A DNA stretch of 64,000 bases. It comes from Gudongella sp034006985 (GTDB taxonomy: Bacteria > Bacillota > Clostridia > Tissierellales > Tissierellaceae). Under the pieces are notes generated by a model. That model saw only the letters and a program-made list of their open reading frames with translations. It was not told the origin of the DNA and did no database searches. Where the stretch lies: positions 168,340 through 232,339 of the forward strand of contig JAVERT010000002.1 in NCBI GenBank assembly GCA_034006985.1, read 5' to 3'. A program made the translations under genes and the position numbers. Below are positions 1-7,918 of this stretch, in pieces. Each line of letters begins with the position of its first letter. The stretch's first letter is position 1.

Positions 1-1
1 G

Positions 2-64
2 ATGACTGATAAACAAGCGCGTAGTGAAAATGTGGGTGGAGAAGTAGTTTGTTACGTATGGTAA
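2..64 (+). CDS. rpsH: 30S ribosomal protein S8, 3' end only
   Basis: The reading frame open at the left edge ends in NVGGEVVCYVW followed by TAA, the characteristic S8 C-terminus. S8 binds the central domain of 16S rRNA. Only about 20 residues lie in the window; the rest is to the left. Its position just before rplF is the expected spc-operon order. Confidence 0.85.
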   Translation: MTDKQARSENVGGEVVCYVW

Positions 65-99
65 TAAATTACTAGATTAATGGAACAGGAGGTGCACTC

Positions 100-639
100 A
101 TGTCAAGAATAGGTTTAAAACCAATTACTATACCAAGTGGAGTTGAAGTAAAAGTAAATGAAGATAATTTGGTAGAGGTAAAGGGACCAAAAGGTCAACT
201 ATCACAACAAATTAGTCCAGAGATGGCTATAACTATAGAAGATGGCGTATTAAGTGTTGCGAGACCATCAGAAATCAAGAAACACAAATCCTTACACGGA
301 CTATCTAGAACATTGATATGGAATATGGTTGAAGGTGTAACTGAAGGTTACTCCAAGACATTAGATATAGTCGGAACAGGATATAGAGCTGCAAAGCAAG
401 GGAATAAATTAGTTCTTACATTAGGTTATTCACACCCAATAGAATTGGATGATCCTAATGGAATTGAAGTTGAAGTTCCTGCAGCAAATAAAATAATTGT
501 CAAAGGAATTAACAAACAATTAGTGGGAAATTATGCTTCGAAAATCAGAGATTATAGAAAACCAGAGCCATATAAAGGTAAAGGGATTAAATATACTGAT
601 GAAATTGTTAGACGAAAAGTAGGGAAAACAGGTAAGTAG
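100..639 (+). CDS. rplF: 50S ribosomal protein L6
   Basis: L6 binds 23S rRNA near the sarcin-ricin loop and the factor-binding region. The 179-residue product has the usual family length, starts MSRIGLKPITIP, and ends with the conserved EPYKGKGIKY...RRKVGKTGK segment. The ATG at 100 follows a GGAGGTG ribosome binding site. It lies 35 bases after rpsH and 16 before rplR, in the normal spc order, so co-transcription is expected. Nothing unusual is seen. Confidence 0.97.
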   Translation: MSRIGLKPITIPSGVEVKVNEDNLVEVKGPKGQLSQQISPEMAITIEDGVLSVARPSEIKKHKSLHGLSRTLIWNMVEGVTEGYSKTLDIVGTGYRAAKQGNKLVLTLGYSHPIELDDPNGIEVEVPAANKIIVKGINKQLVGNYASKIRDYRKPEPYKGKGIKYTDEIVRRKVGKTGK

Positions 640-655
640 AAGGGAGTGAACAAAT

Positions 656-1018
656 TTGCTAAAGAAAATTGATAAAAATAAGACTAGACAAGTTAGACAT
701 ACTAGAGTAAGGCAAAGAGTAACGGGCACTCCTGTAAAGCCAAGATTAAACATCTATAGAAGTGGAAGTCATATCTACGCACAAATTATTGATGATATCG
801 CAGGCAATACATTGGCAGCAGCTTCTACTTTGGACAAATCTTTAAACCTTACTTCTACTAAAAATAAAGAAGCAGCTAAAGCAGTTGGAATTGCAATAGC
901 TAAAATAGCTCTTGATAAAGGAATCGAGGAGGTTGTTTTCGATAGAGGAGGCTACCTATACCACGGAAGAGTAAAAGAGCTTGCTGATGGAGCAAGAGAA
1001 GCTGGACTTAAATTTTAA
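656..1018 (+). CDS. rplR: 50S ribosomal protein L18
   Basis: L18 binds 5S rRNA and joins it to the large subunit. The 120-residue product has the basic N-terminus (KKIDKNKTRQVRHTRVRQR), the RLNIYRSGSHIYAQIIDD segment and the GYLYHGRVKELADGAREAGLKF ending typical of the family. The start is TTG at 656, placed by a GGGAGTG ribosome binding site. It is the first of many TTG starts in this window. It sits between rplF and rpsE as expected. Confidence 0.96.
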   Translation: MLKKIDKNKTRQVRHTRVRQRVTGTPVKPRLNIYRSGSHIYAQIIDDIAGNTLAAASTLDKSLNLTSTKNKEAAKAVGIAIAKIALDKGIEEVVFDRGGYLYHGRVKELADGAREAGLKF

Positions 1019-1035
1019 TAAAAGGAGGGGAATAA

Positions 1036-1542
1036 ATGAATCGTTTATTTATAGATTCTAGTGAATTTGATTTAAAAGAAAGAGTAGTTAATATAAATCG
1101 TGTTACTAAAGTTGTTAAAGGCGGTAGAAACTTTAGATTTAGTGCATTAGTAGTCGTTGGAGATGAAAATGGACATGTTGGAGTTGGAATGGCTAAGGCT
1201 CTAGAAGTACCTGAGGCTATAAGAAAAGCTATTCAAGATGCAAAAAAACATATAGTTGAAGTGCCTTTAGTTGGAACAACTATCCCTCATGAAATTACAG
1301 GCGTTTATGGAGCAGGACGAGTTCTGCTTAAACCATCTAAAGAAGGTACTGGAGTAATTGCAGGTGGTGCTGTTCGTGCTGTATGTGAGTTAGTTGGTAT
1401 TAGAGATATTAGAACAAAATCACTTGGATCTAATAATCCTAGAAATGTTGTTAATGCAACTATGGAAGCTCTTCAAGGATTAAAGAAGGTTGAGGATGTT
1501 GCACGACTTAGAGGAAAAACAGTAGAAGAAATACTAGGTTAA
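1036..1542 (+). CDS. rpsE: 30S ribosomal protein S5
   Basis: S5 takes part in decoding fidelity and mRNA unwinding at the ribosome entry. The 168-residue product shows the S5 N-terminal double-stranded RNA binding-like domain (ERVVNINRVTKVVKGGRNFRFSALVVVGD, about residues 15-45) and the C-terminal GTGVIAGGAVRAVCELVGIRDI segment. An AAAGGAGGGG ribosome binding site precedes the ATG. It lies between rplR and rpmD in the spc order. Confidence 0.97.
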   Translation: MNRLFIDSSEFDLKERVVNINRVTKVVKGGRNFRFSALVVVGDENGHVGVGMAKALEVPEAIRKAIQDAKKHIVEVPLVGTTIPHEITGVYGAGRVLLKPSKEGTGVIAGGAVRAVCELVGIRDIRTKSLGSNNPRNVVNATMEALQGLKKVEDVARLRGKTVEEILG

Positions 1543-1554
1543 GGGGGGAGAAAA

Positions 1555-1731
1555 ATGACTATGCTTAAAATCAAGTTGGTTAAAAGTCCCATCGGTAGAC
1601 CTGCTACACATAGAAAAACAGTCGAAGCCCTTGGATTAAGGAGAATTGGTCACGTAGTGGAAAAGAATGATACCCCTCAAATTAGAGGTATGATACATCA
1701 AATAGACTACATGGTTGAGGTTATAGACTAA
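1555..1731 (+). CDS. rpmD: 50S ribosomal protein L30
   Basis: This 58-codon frame begins MTMLKIKLVKSPIGRP and ends MIHQIDYMVEVID, matching bacterial L30 in length and sequence (Lys-rich strand, GLRRIGHVVEKNDTPQIRGM core). A GGGGGG ribosome binding site lies just upstream of the ATG at 1555. It is too short for many ORF filters but fills the exact slot between rpsE and rplO where rpmD belongs. Confidence 0.95.
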   Translation: MTMLKIKLVKSPIGRPATHRKTVEALGLRRIGHVVEKNDTPQIRGMIHQIDYMVEVID

Positions 1732-1748
1732 TAAAGGAGGTGTACGGA

Positions 1749-2198
1749 TTGAAACTAAATGATTTAAAACCAAATGCTGGAGGCGGAAGTAAAGCCAGAA
1801 AAAGACTTGGTAGAGGAATTGGTTCTGGAACTGGAAAAACATCAGGTAAAGGACATAAGGGCCAAAATGCAAGATCTGGTGGAGGAGTTAGACCTGGATT
1901 TGAAGGAGGGCAAATGCCTTTATTCAGAAGAACTCCAAAGAGAGGTTTTACAAATATATTCGCAAAAGAATTCGCAATAGTTAATATTGAAGATTTAAAT
2001 AGATTTGAAACTGACACAGTTATAACACCTGAGTTATTATACCAAGAGGGTGTAGTTAAACAAGGGAAAGCCAAAGATGGACTTAAGGTTCTTGGAGATG
2101 GAGAATTAACTGTTAAATTAACAGTACAAGCTCATAAATTTAGCAAAACTGCTGCTGAGAAGATAGAAGCTGCAGGAGGAAAGGTTGAGGTGATTTAA
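1749..2198 (+). CDS. rplO: 50S ribosomal protein L15
   Basis: L15 is a late-assembly large-subunit protein. The product starts MKLNDLKPNAGG, has the Gly/Arg/Lys-rich extension (residues about 10-60) and ends in the conserved KFSKTAAEKIEAAGGKVEVI. I choose TTG at 1749 rather than the in-frame GTG at 1740, because the GTG overlaps the AAAGGAGGTG ribosome binding site and the family begins M-K-L. The 149-residue length is typical. The stop codon abuts the secY ATG. Confidence 0.95.
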   Translation: MKLNDLKPNAGGGSKARKRLGRGIGSGTGKTSGKGHKGQNARSGGGVRPGFEGGQMPLFRRTPKRGFTNIFAKEFAIVNIEDLNRFETDTVITPELLYQEGVVKQGKAKDGLKVLGDGELTVKLTVQAHKFSKTAAEKIEAAGGKVEVI

Positions 2199-3473
2199 AT
2201 GCTTTCAACTTTGAGAGATGCTTGGAAGATTCCCGACCTAAGAAAAAAGATGACATTTACTATTTTGATGCTATTAGTAGTTAGATTAGGAGCTGCTGTA
2301 CCTGTTCCTTTTATGAATAAAGAGATTATTGGGAGCATATTCAACTCTAGTCAAGGAGGGGTGCTACAATTTCTTGATATGATGGCTGGAGGAACATTTA
2401 GTAGTTATAGTATATTTGCTGCAAATATTTATCCATATATCACGGCATCAATAATACTTCAACTTTTAACTATTGCTATTCCTAAGTTAGAGGAATTAGC
2501 AAGAGAAGGAGAAGAAGGTAAAAAGAAAATTAATAGATATACAAGATACGGAGCGATTGCATTAGCAGCTATACAAGCTATCGGATATACTTTCGGGTTA
2601 TTCAGAAGTGCTTTGGAGACTACTAATAGTATGCAAACCGTAATAGTAATCTTATCGATAGTCGCTGGAACTGCATTTCTTATGTGGATTGGAGAATTAA
2701 TTACTGAAAAAGGAATTGGAAATGGTATATCACTTTTAATTTTCATAGGTATAATATCTAGACTTCCTCATGATTTAATTACTAACTTCAAACTTGTAAG
2801 CATTGGACAATTGAGTATTATATCTGTGTTATTATTTGGAATAATAATGCTTCTTATAATTGCTTTTGTAGTAGCATTGCAACAGGGTGAAAGAAGAATA
2901 CCAGTTCAATATGCAAAGAGAGTTGTCGGTAGAAAAATGTATGGTGGACAAAGCACTCATATTCCTATTAAGGTTTTGATGGCTGGTGTTATTCCAGTAA
3001 TCTTTGCATCATCATTACTTGCATTGCCTCAAACTGTAGCACTCTTTTCGCAAGGTGGAGTGACTCAGTGGATAGAAAAATACCTATCACCGGCTGGAGC
3101 AGTTGGTATATGGATATACACAGTACTAAATATTATTCTTATAGTATTCTTCACATATTTTTATACTGCAGTTCAGTTTAATACTGTGGAATACTCAAAG
3201 AATCTGCAACAAAATGGAGGTTTTGTTCCTGGAATTAGACCTGGAAGACCAACTTCTGACCATTTAAACAAAGTAGTTAATAGAATAACTTTTGTAGGAG
3301 GAATGTCTTTAGCGATTTTAGCTACTGCACCTGTACTTTTATCTAAATGGTTTAACATGGATATAAATTTTGGGGGAACTGCTATAATAATAGTTGTAGG
3401 GGTTGCACTTGAAACAGTTAAGCAAATAGAATCTCAGATGTTGATGAGACATTACAAAGGATTTTTAAAATAA
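2199..3473 (+). CDS. secY: Preprotein translocase subunit SecY
   Basis: SecY forms the protein-conducting channel of the general secretion pathway in the cytoplasmic membrane with SecE and SecG. The 424-residue product has about ten hydrophobic helices, the SecY signatures near residues 60-110 (TFSSYSIFAANIYPYI) and PVQYAKRVVG, and the cytosolic loop VEYSKNLQQNGGFVPGIRPG. The ATG starts immediately after the rplO stop, implying translational coupling. It is followed 19 bases later by adk. Confidence 0.98.
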   Translation: MLSTLRDAWKIPDLRKKMTFTILMLLVVRLGAAVPVPFMNKEIIGSIFNSSQGGVLQFLDMMAGGTFSSYSIFAANIYPYITASIILQLLTIAIPKLEELAREGEEGKKKINRYTRYGAIALAAIQAIGYTFGLFRSALETTNSMQTVIVILSIVAGTAFLMWIGELITEKGIGNGISLLIFIGIISRLPHDLITNFKLVSIGQLSIISVLLFGIIMLLIIAFVVALQQGERRIPVQYAKRVVGRKMYGGQSTHIPIKVLMAGVIPVIFASSLLALPQTVALFSQGGVTQWIEKYLSPAGAVGIWIYTVLNIILIVFFTYFYTAVQFNTVEYSKNLQQNGGFVPGIRPGRPTSDHLNKVVNRITFVGGMSLAILATAPVLLSKWFNMDINFGGTAIIIVVGVALETVKQIESQMLMRHYKGFLK

Positions 3474-3492
3474 ACTATAGGAGATGATAAAA

Positions 3493-4143
3493 ATGAGATT
3501 AGTATTACTAGGTCCTCCAGGAGCAGGTAAAGGTACTCAGGCATCAGCTATAGTGGATAAATACAATATTCCACATATATCTACGGGGGATATTTTCAGA
3601 GCTAACATAAAAGAAGGAACAGAGCTTGGGAAAGAAGCAAAAGGTTATATGGATAAGGGTATTCTAGTTCCAGATGAATTAGTAGTTTCTATAGTAAAAG
3701 ATAGATTAACTAAGGATGATTGTAAAGAGGGTTTTCTATTAGATGGATTCCCTAGAACAGTTAATCAAGCTGAAGCATTAGATTCTGAACTTCGCAAAAT
3801 GGATATAAAACTAGATAGAGTTATTAACATAAACGCATCTGCCGAAATTTTAATAGAACGAGCAGTTGGAAGAAGAATTTGCAAGGAATGTGGTGCAACA
3901 TATCATATAAAATTCAATCCTCCTAAAGTAGAAGGAATCTGCGATAAAGATGGAGAAATGCTTTATCAAAGAGATGATGATAATAAAGAAACTGTATCAA
4001 CAAGGATAAAAGTTTATATGGAGCAAACAGAGCCCTTAATTGCTTATTACAAGGAGCAAGACTTATTACTCGATGTAGATGGTACAAAATCCATTGATGC
4101 AATATTTGAAACCATTTCCAAAGCACTCGATAAAATAGTATAA
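3493..4143 (+). CDS. adk: Adenylate kinase
   Basis: Adenylate kinase interconverts ATP + AMP and 2 ADP in the cytosol. The P-loop GPPGAGKGTQ is at residues 7-16, and LDGFPRT and GRRICKECG follow. The LID region carries CxxC...CxxD, the zinc-type LID of Gram-positive enzymes with Asp as fourth ligand. I choose ATG 3493 (MRLVLLGPP), giving 216 residues; the upstream in-frame ATG at 3484 lies inside the AGGAGATG ribosome binding site. Firmicutes usually have map just downstream; here it is missing. Confidence 0.97.
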   Translation: MRLVLLGPPGAGKGTQASAIVDKYNIPHISTGDIFRANIKEGTELGKEAKGYMDKGILVPDELVVSIVKDRLTKDDCKEGFLLDGFPRTVNQAEALDSELRKMDIKLDRVININASAEILIERAVGRRICKECGATYHIKFNPPKVEGICDKDGEMLYQRDDDNKETVSTRIKVYMEQTEPLIAYYKEQDLLLDVDGTKSIDAIFETISKALDKIV

Positions 4144-4182
4144 GGATATATCCTTATTAAGCAACTTAAAGAGGTGAATACA

Positions 4183-4464
4183 ATGGATTCGACTAGTGAC
4201 ATAACCATCGGACAGGTGGTGAAGTCAAAAGCTGGCCGTGATAAAGGAAGAGTTTTCTTAATTTACGATATAACAGATGACCAGTATGTTTTTGTGGTAG
4301 ATGGGGATTTGAGGAAGCTTGATAGTCCAAAGAAGAAAAAAATAAAGCACTTGATCGTTTTTAATACTGTTATACCTGAATTCAAAGAAAAGGTAGAGAA
4401 TAGCGTAAAGATAAATAACTCATATATAAGAAAAATTTTAGAGCCTTTCAATAAGAGTTTCTAA
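4183..4464 (+). CDS. KOW-domain RNA-binding protein (L14e-like)
   Basis: This is a 93-residue protein with an N-terminal KOW-like segment (TIGQVVKSKAGRDKGRVFLIYD, residues about 7-28), where the GRDKGR turn is characteristic. A lysine-rich stretch, SPKKKKIKHL, follows. Proteins of this type recur beside infA in Clostridia and are annotated as KOW-domain or L14e-like RNA-binding proteins; their exact role on the ribosome is not established. ATG 4183 is chosen over GTG 4174 because the AAAGAGGTG ribosome binding site overlaps the latter. Confidence 0.85.
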   Translation: MDSTSDITIGQVVKSKAGRDKGRVFLIYDITDDQYVFVVDGDLRKLDSPKKKKIKHLIVFNTVIPEFKEKVENSVKINNSYIRKILEPFNKSF

Positions 4465-4494
4465 ATTTGAGTTGAACAGGAGGTTCGAAATCCA

Positions 4495-4713
4495 ATGGCT
4501 AAAGAAGATGTTATAGAGGTCGAAGGTAAGGTAGTTGATGCATTACCAAATGCCATATTTAAAGTTAAGCTTGAGAACGGACATGAAATTTTAGCTCATA
4601 TTTCCGGGAAACTTAGGATGAATTATATTAGAATACTTCCGGGAGATACCGTAACAGTTGAACTATCGCCTTACGATTTGACAAAAGGCAGGATAACCTG
4701 GCGAAACAAGTAG
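4495..4713 (+). CDS. infA: Translation initiation factor IF-1
   Basis: IF-1 occupies the ribosomal A site during initiation. The 72-residue length and the OB-fold sequence (MAKEDVIEVEGKVVDALPNAIFKVKLENGHEILAHISGK...RGRITWR-like end) are diagnostic. An AGGAGG ribosome binding site lies upstream of the ATG. It sits between the KOW gene and rpmJ as usual in Clostridia. Confidence 0.97.
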   Translation: MAKEDVIEVEGKVVDALPNAIFKVKLENGHEILAHISGKLRMNYIRILPGDTVTVELSPYDLTKGRITWRNK

Positions 4714-4730
4714 CAATAGGAGGGATTATT

Positions 4731-4844
4731 ATGAAAGTTAGACCATCTGTAAAGAAGATGTGTGAAAAATGTAAAATTATTAAACGAAAAGGAAGAGTAA
4801 TGGTCATCTGTGAAAATCCTAAACATAAACAAAAACAAGGTTAA
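4731..4844 (+). CDS. rpmJ: 50S ribosomal protein L36, zinc-ribbon form
   Basis: This 37-codon gene reads MKVRPSVKKMCEKCKIIKRK and ends HKQKQG. Cys11, Cys14, Cys27 and His32 form the zinc ribbon of the C+ type L36. The ATG at 4731 follows an AGGAGGG ribosome binding site. Length, motif and its position between infA and rpsM all agree. Confidence 0.96.
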   Translation: MKVRPSVKKMCEKCKIIKRKGRVMVICENPKHKQKQG

Positions 4845-4889
4845 AGGTAAGGGTTAATTGATGATTTATAATAGGAGGTGTAGACTTTA

Positions 4890-5252
4890 ATGGCAAGGAT
4901 TGCAGGAGTAGACTTACCAAGAGATAAAAGAGTTGAAATTGGATTGACATATATATTCGGTATTGGTAGACCAAGATCAATAGAAATTCTTAATAAAGCT
5001 GGTGTTGATTTAAACACTCGAGTAAAAGACTTAACTGAATCAGAAGTATCAAATTTAAGGGCAGTAATTGATACTTATCATGTTGAAGGTGATTTAAGAA
5101 GAGACGTTGCTTTAAATATCAAAAGACTAAAAGAAATCAACTGCTATAGAGGGATTAGACATAAGAGAGGACTTCCAGTAAGAGGTCAAAGAACGAAAAC
5201 TAATGCAAGGACAAGAAAAGGTCCTAGAAGAATAGTATCTAAGAAAAAATAG
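4890..5252 (+). CDS. rpsM: 30S ribosomal protein S13
   Basis: S13 lies in the head of the small subunit and contacts P-site tRNA and bridge B1. The 120-residue product starts MARIAGVDLPRDKR and ends in the basic tail GQRTKTNARTRKGPRRIVSKKK that reaches toward tRNA. A TAGGAGGTG ribosome binding site precedes the ATG. It opens the alpha-operon part (rpsM-rpsK-rpsD-rpoA-rplQ). Confidence 0.97.
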   Translation: MARIAGVDLPRDKRVEIGLTYIFGIGRPRSIEILNKAGVDLNTRVKDLTESEVSNLRAVIDTYHVEGDLRRDVALNIKRLKEINCYRGIRHKRGLPVRGQRTKTNARTRKGPRRIVSKKK

Positions 5253-5270
5253 GTAAAGGAGGGGAACTAC

Positions 5271-5669
5271 ATGGCACCGAAAAAAGGTAAAGCAACACGT
5301 GTTAGAAGAAGAGAGCGTAAGAATATTGAAAGAGGACAAGCACATATTTCTTCTACATTTAATAATACAATGGTAACTTTAACTGATGTTTCAGGAAATG
5401 TTATTGCTTGGGCTAGCGCTGGGCAATTAGGCTTTAGAGGTTCAAGAAAATCCACTCCTTATGCCGCTCAACAAGCAGCAGAAGAAGCAGCTAAAAAAGC
5501 TATGGAACATGGCCTTAAGGTAGTTGAAGTATTTGTAAAAGGACCAGGGTCAGGGAGAGAAGCAGCTATAAGATCACTACAAGCATCAGGACTTGAAGTT
5601 AGTATGATCAAAGATGTTACTCCGATTCCACACAATGGATGTAGACCACCGAAAAGAAGAAGAGTTTAA
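5271..5669 (+). CDS. rpsK: 30S ribosomal protein S11
   Basis: S11 sits in the platform near the mRNA exit. The 132-residue product has the signature region HISSTFNNTMVTLTDVSGNVIAWASAG and the conserved C-terminus SMIKDVTPIPHNGCRPPKRRRV. An AAAGGAGGGG ribosome binding site precedes the ATG. Spacing to rpsM and rpsD is 18 bases each side, consistent with one transcript. Confidence 0.97.
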   Translation: MAPKKGKATRVRRRERKNIERGQAHISSTFNNTMVTLTDVSGNVIAWASAGQLGFRGSRKSTPYAAQQAAEEAAKKAMEHGLKVVEVFVKGPGSGREAAIRSLQASGLEVSMIKDVTPIPHNGCRPPKRRRV

Positions 5670-5687
5670 TAGGAGGTGTAAATAGAT

Positions 5688-6311
5688 ATGGCAAGATATA
5701 CAGGGCCAGTTTGTCGATTGTGTCGTCGAGAGGGAATAAAACTATTTCTAAAAGGAGATAGATGTTATACAGATAAATGTGCGATGAACAAAAGAGCATT
5801 TGCTCCCGGACAACACGGACAATCAAGAAAAAAAGTAACTGAATATGGTAAACAGTTAAGAGAAAAACAAAAAGTACGTAGATTCTACGGTTTATCTGAA
5901 TCTCAAATGCATAAATATTTTGAAATGGCAGATAAAATGAAAGGTGTAACAGGCGACAATCTATTTAGAATATTAGAATCAAGACTTGACAACGTAGTTT
6001 ATAGAATGGGTTTTGCTTCATCAAGAGCAGAAGCTAGACAATTAGTAATTCACGGTCATTTCAATCTAAATGGAAGTAAAGCAGATATTCCTTCATTACT
6101 TACAACTGTTGGAGATGTAATTGAAGTAAAAGGGAAAAGTCGTTTAAGCGAAAAATTTAAAACATTAGTAGAAAATCACAATGGAAACACACCTCCATGG
6201 ATTAGTATAGATTTAGAAAACTTAAGAGGAACTAAAATAGCTGAGTCAACCAGAGAAGATATTGACATCCCAGTAGAAGAGCATTTAGTTGTAGAGCTAT
6301 ATTCGAAATAA
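5688..6311 (+). CDS. rpsD: 30S ribosomal protein S4, zinc-binding form
   Basis: S4 nucleates 16S rRNA assembly and often autoregulates its operon. The 207-residue product has N-terminal Cys9, Cys12, Cys26 and Cys31, the zinc-binding C+ form, then an S4 RNA-binding domain (about residues 95-160, RLDNVVYRMGFASSRAEARQLVIHGH). A TAGGAGGTG ribosome binding site is present. It lies in alpha-operon order. Whether it represses this operon cannot be told from the short leaders here. Confidence 0.97.
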   Translation: MARYTGPVCRLCRREGIKLFLKGDRCYTDKCAMNKRAFAPGQHGQSRKKVTEYGKQLREKQKVRRFYGLSESQMHKYFEMADKMKGVTGDNLFRILESRLDNVVYRMGFASSRAEARQLVIHGHFNLNGSKADIPSLLTTVGDVIEVKGKSRLSEKFKTLVENHNGNTPPWISIDLENLRGTKIAESTREDIDIPVEEHLVVELYSK

Positions 6312-6376
6312 TCGATATAGTTGTATTAGTTGCCCTCGTCCGTTAAAAATTTAAAAATCAAGGAGGGTTATGCTTA

Positions 6377-7324
6377 ATGATAGAAATAGAAAAACCTAGA
6401 ATTGAGATCATAGATTTAAGTGAAGATGGAAGCTATGGGAAGTTTGTAGTAGAGCCACTTGAGAGAGGTTATGGTACAACACTTGGTAACTCTTTAAGAA
6501 GAGTTTTGCTTTCATCATTACCAGGTGCCGCGATATCATCAGTAAAAATCCAAGGAGTACTTCATGAATTTACAACTATTCCAGGAGTGCTTGAAGATGT
6601 ACCTGAAATGATCCTTAATATAAAGGAAATCGCAGCAAAAATGTATACTGATGAACCAGTTACTATAATTATAGATGTAGAAGGACCTAAAACTGTCACA
6701 GCTGGAGATATAGCTACTGGAATGGAAGTTGAAATTGTAAATAAAGATCAGTATATTGCTACCGTAAATGAAGATGGAAAGCTTTATATTGAATTAGAAT
6801 TAATAAAAGGTAGAGGATATTCAGTAGCTGAAAAGAACAAAAAAGAGGGGCAAGTTGTTGGTGTGATACCTGTAGACTCATCCTTTACACCTGTAAGCAA
6901 AGTTAATTATCAAGTTGAGAATACTAGAGTTGGTCAAATTACAGATTATGACAAACTAGTACTTGAAGTGTGGACTAATGGAACTATGGGTGCTGATGAA
7001 GCAACCTCATTAGGAGCAAAGATATTAACAGAGCATCTTAATCTATTCATTGAATTGACAGATCATGTAAATGATGTAGAGATAATGGTAGAAAAAGAAG
7101 AGGACAAAAAAGAAAAAGTACTTGAGATGACTGTAGAGGATTTAGACTTATCAGTTAGAAGTTATAACTGTTTAAAGAGAGCCGCAATAAATACCGTTGA
7201 AGAGCTCACTCAAAAAACTGAAGACGATATGATGAAAGTTAGAAACCTTGGGAAGAAATCATTAGAGGAAGTTGAAAAGAAACTTGCTGATCTTGGATTA
7301 GGTTTAAAATCGTCTGAAGAGTAG
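6377..7324 (+). CDS. rpoA: RNA polymerase alpha subunit
   Basis: The alpha subunit dimerises to start RNA polymerase assembly and contacts promoters and activators through its C-terminal domain. The 315-residue product has the N-terminal domain (LERGYGTTLGNSLRRVLLSSLPGAAI, about residues 25-52), an acidic/lysine linker (EKEEDKKEKV) and the helix-hairpin-helix C-terminal domain (LDLSVRSYNCLKRAAINTVEEL...RNLGKKSLEEV). An AAGGAGGG ribosome binding site is present. It lies in the standard place between rpsD and rplQ. Confidence 0.98.
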   Translation: MIEIEKPRIEIIDLSEDGSYGKFVVEPLERGYGTTLGNSLRRVLLSSLPGAAISSVKIQGVLHEFTTIPGVLEDVPEMILNIKEIAAKMYTDEPVTIIIDVEGPKTVTAGDIATGMEVEIVNKDQYIATVNEDGKLYIELELIKGRGYSVAEKNKKEGQVVGVIPVDSSFTPVSKVNYQVENTRVGQITDYDKLVLEVWTNGTMGADEATSLGAKILTEHLNLFIELTDHVNDVEIMVEKEEDKKEKVLEMTVEDLDLSVRSYNCLKRAAINTVEELTQKTEDDMMKVRNLGKKSLEEVEKKLADLGLGLKSSEE

Positions 7325-7348
7325 AATTTTGCAAAAGGAGGGATAAAT

Positions 7349-7690
7349 GTGACAACACTAAGAAAACTTGGTCGTCCCACTGCTCATAGAAAAGCAATGT
7401 TGAGAAATCAAGTAACTTCATTATTAAGGGAAGAAAAGATAGAAACTACAGTAACTAGAGCAAAAGAAACTAAGCGAATGGCAGAAAAAATGATAACTCT
7501 TGCAAAAAGAGGAGATTTGCATGCTAGACGTCAAGCTTTGGCTTATGTATACGATGAAACTGTAGTGAAAAAATTATTTGATGAAATAGGTCCTAAGTAT
7601 GCTGATAGAAATGGTGGATATACCAGAGTATTAAAACTAGGTCCTCGCCGTGGTGACGGAGCAGAAATTGCAATACTAGAATTGGTGTAA
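7349..7690 (+). CDS. rplQ: 50S ribosomal protein L17
   Basis: L17 lies near the polypeptide exit tunnel. The 113-residue product starts with TTLRKLGRPTAHRKAMLRNQ and ends GPRRGDGAEIAILELV, as in bacterial L17. The start is GTG 7349 after AAAGGAGGG. It closes the ribosomal operon; a hairpin follows at once. Confidence 0.97.
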   Translation: MTTLRKLGRPTAHRKAMLRNQVTSLLREEKIETTVTRAKETKRMAEKMITLAKRGDLHARRQALAYVYDETVVKKLFDEIGPKYADRNGGYTRVLKLGPRRGDGAEIAILELV

Positions 7691-7696
7691 ATCCAG

Positions 7697-7730
7697 AGGG
7701 ATTAAGTTGAAACTTAGTCCCTTTAGCTTT
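7697..7730 (+). terminator. Terminator-like hairpin after rplQ
   Basis: AGGGATTAAGT and ACTTAGTCCCT pair over 11 positions (one G-T) around a TGAA loop, followed by a broken T-tract (TTTAGCTTT). It falls right after the last gene of the ribosomal operon. The imperfect T-tract makes termination efficiency uncertain. Confidence 0.6.
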
Positions 7731-7856
7731 AGCAAAGAAATTTTTTATCAGATATTTTAAGTGAGATTTCTTTGAAACTCAGAACAATAAATTTTATATA
7801 TAGAAAAAAGTAGAACTTTCCTAGTCATTACAAAAAAAGTGCCCACTTTTTTAAAA

Positions 7857-7885
7857 TTGTAATAAAGTGATTCATATGTTATATT
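7857..7885 (+). promoter_or_regulatory. Promoter of the ecf operon
   Basis: TTGTAA at 7857-7862 and TATATT at 7880-7885 are separated by exactly 17 bases, fitting a housekeeping sigma promoter. It lies about 34 bases before the ecfA1 start. A symmetric element (A-run, GTGC/CCAC, T-run, 7832-7852) lies just upstream of the -35 box. Confidence 0.6.
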
Positions 7886-7918
7886 AACTATGAATAATAA
7901 TAAAGTTGAGGTATTAAA

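Noticed and set aside
1721..2074. 117-codon minus-strand frame opposite rplO
   Set aside because: It is a mirror of a conserved ribosomal protein gene, is proline/leucine rich as expected for antisense reading, and has no ribosome binding site.
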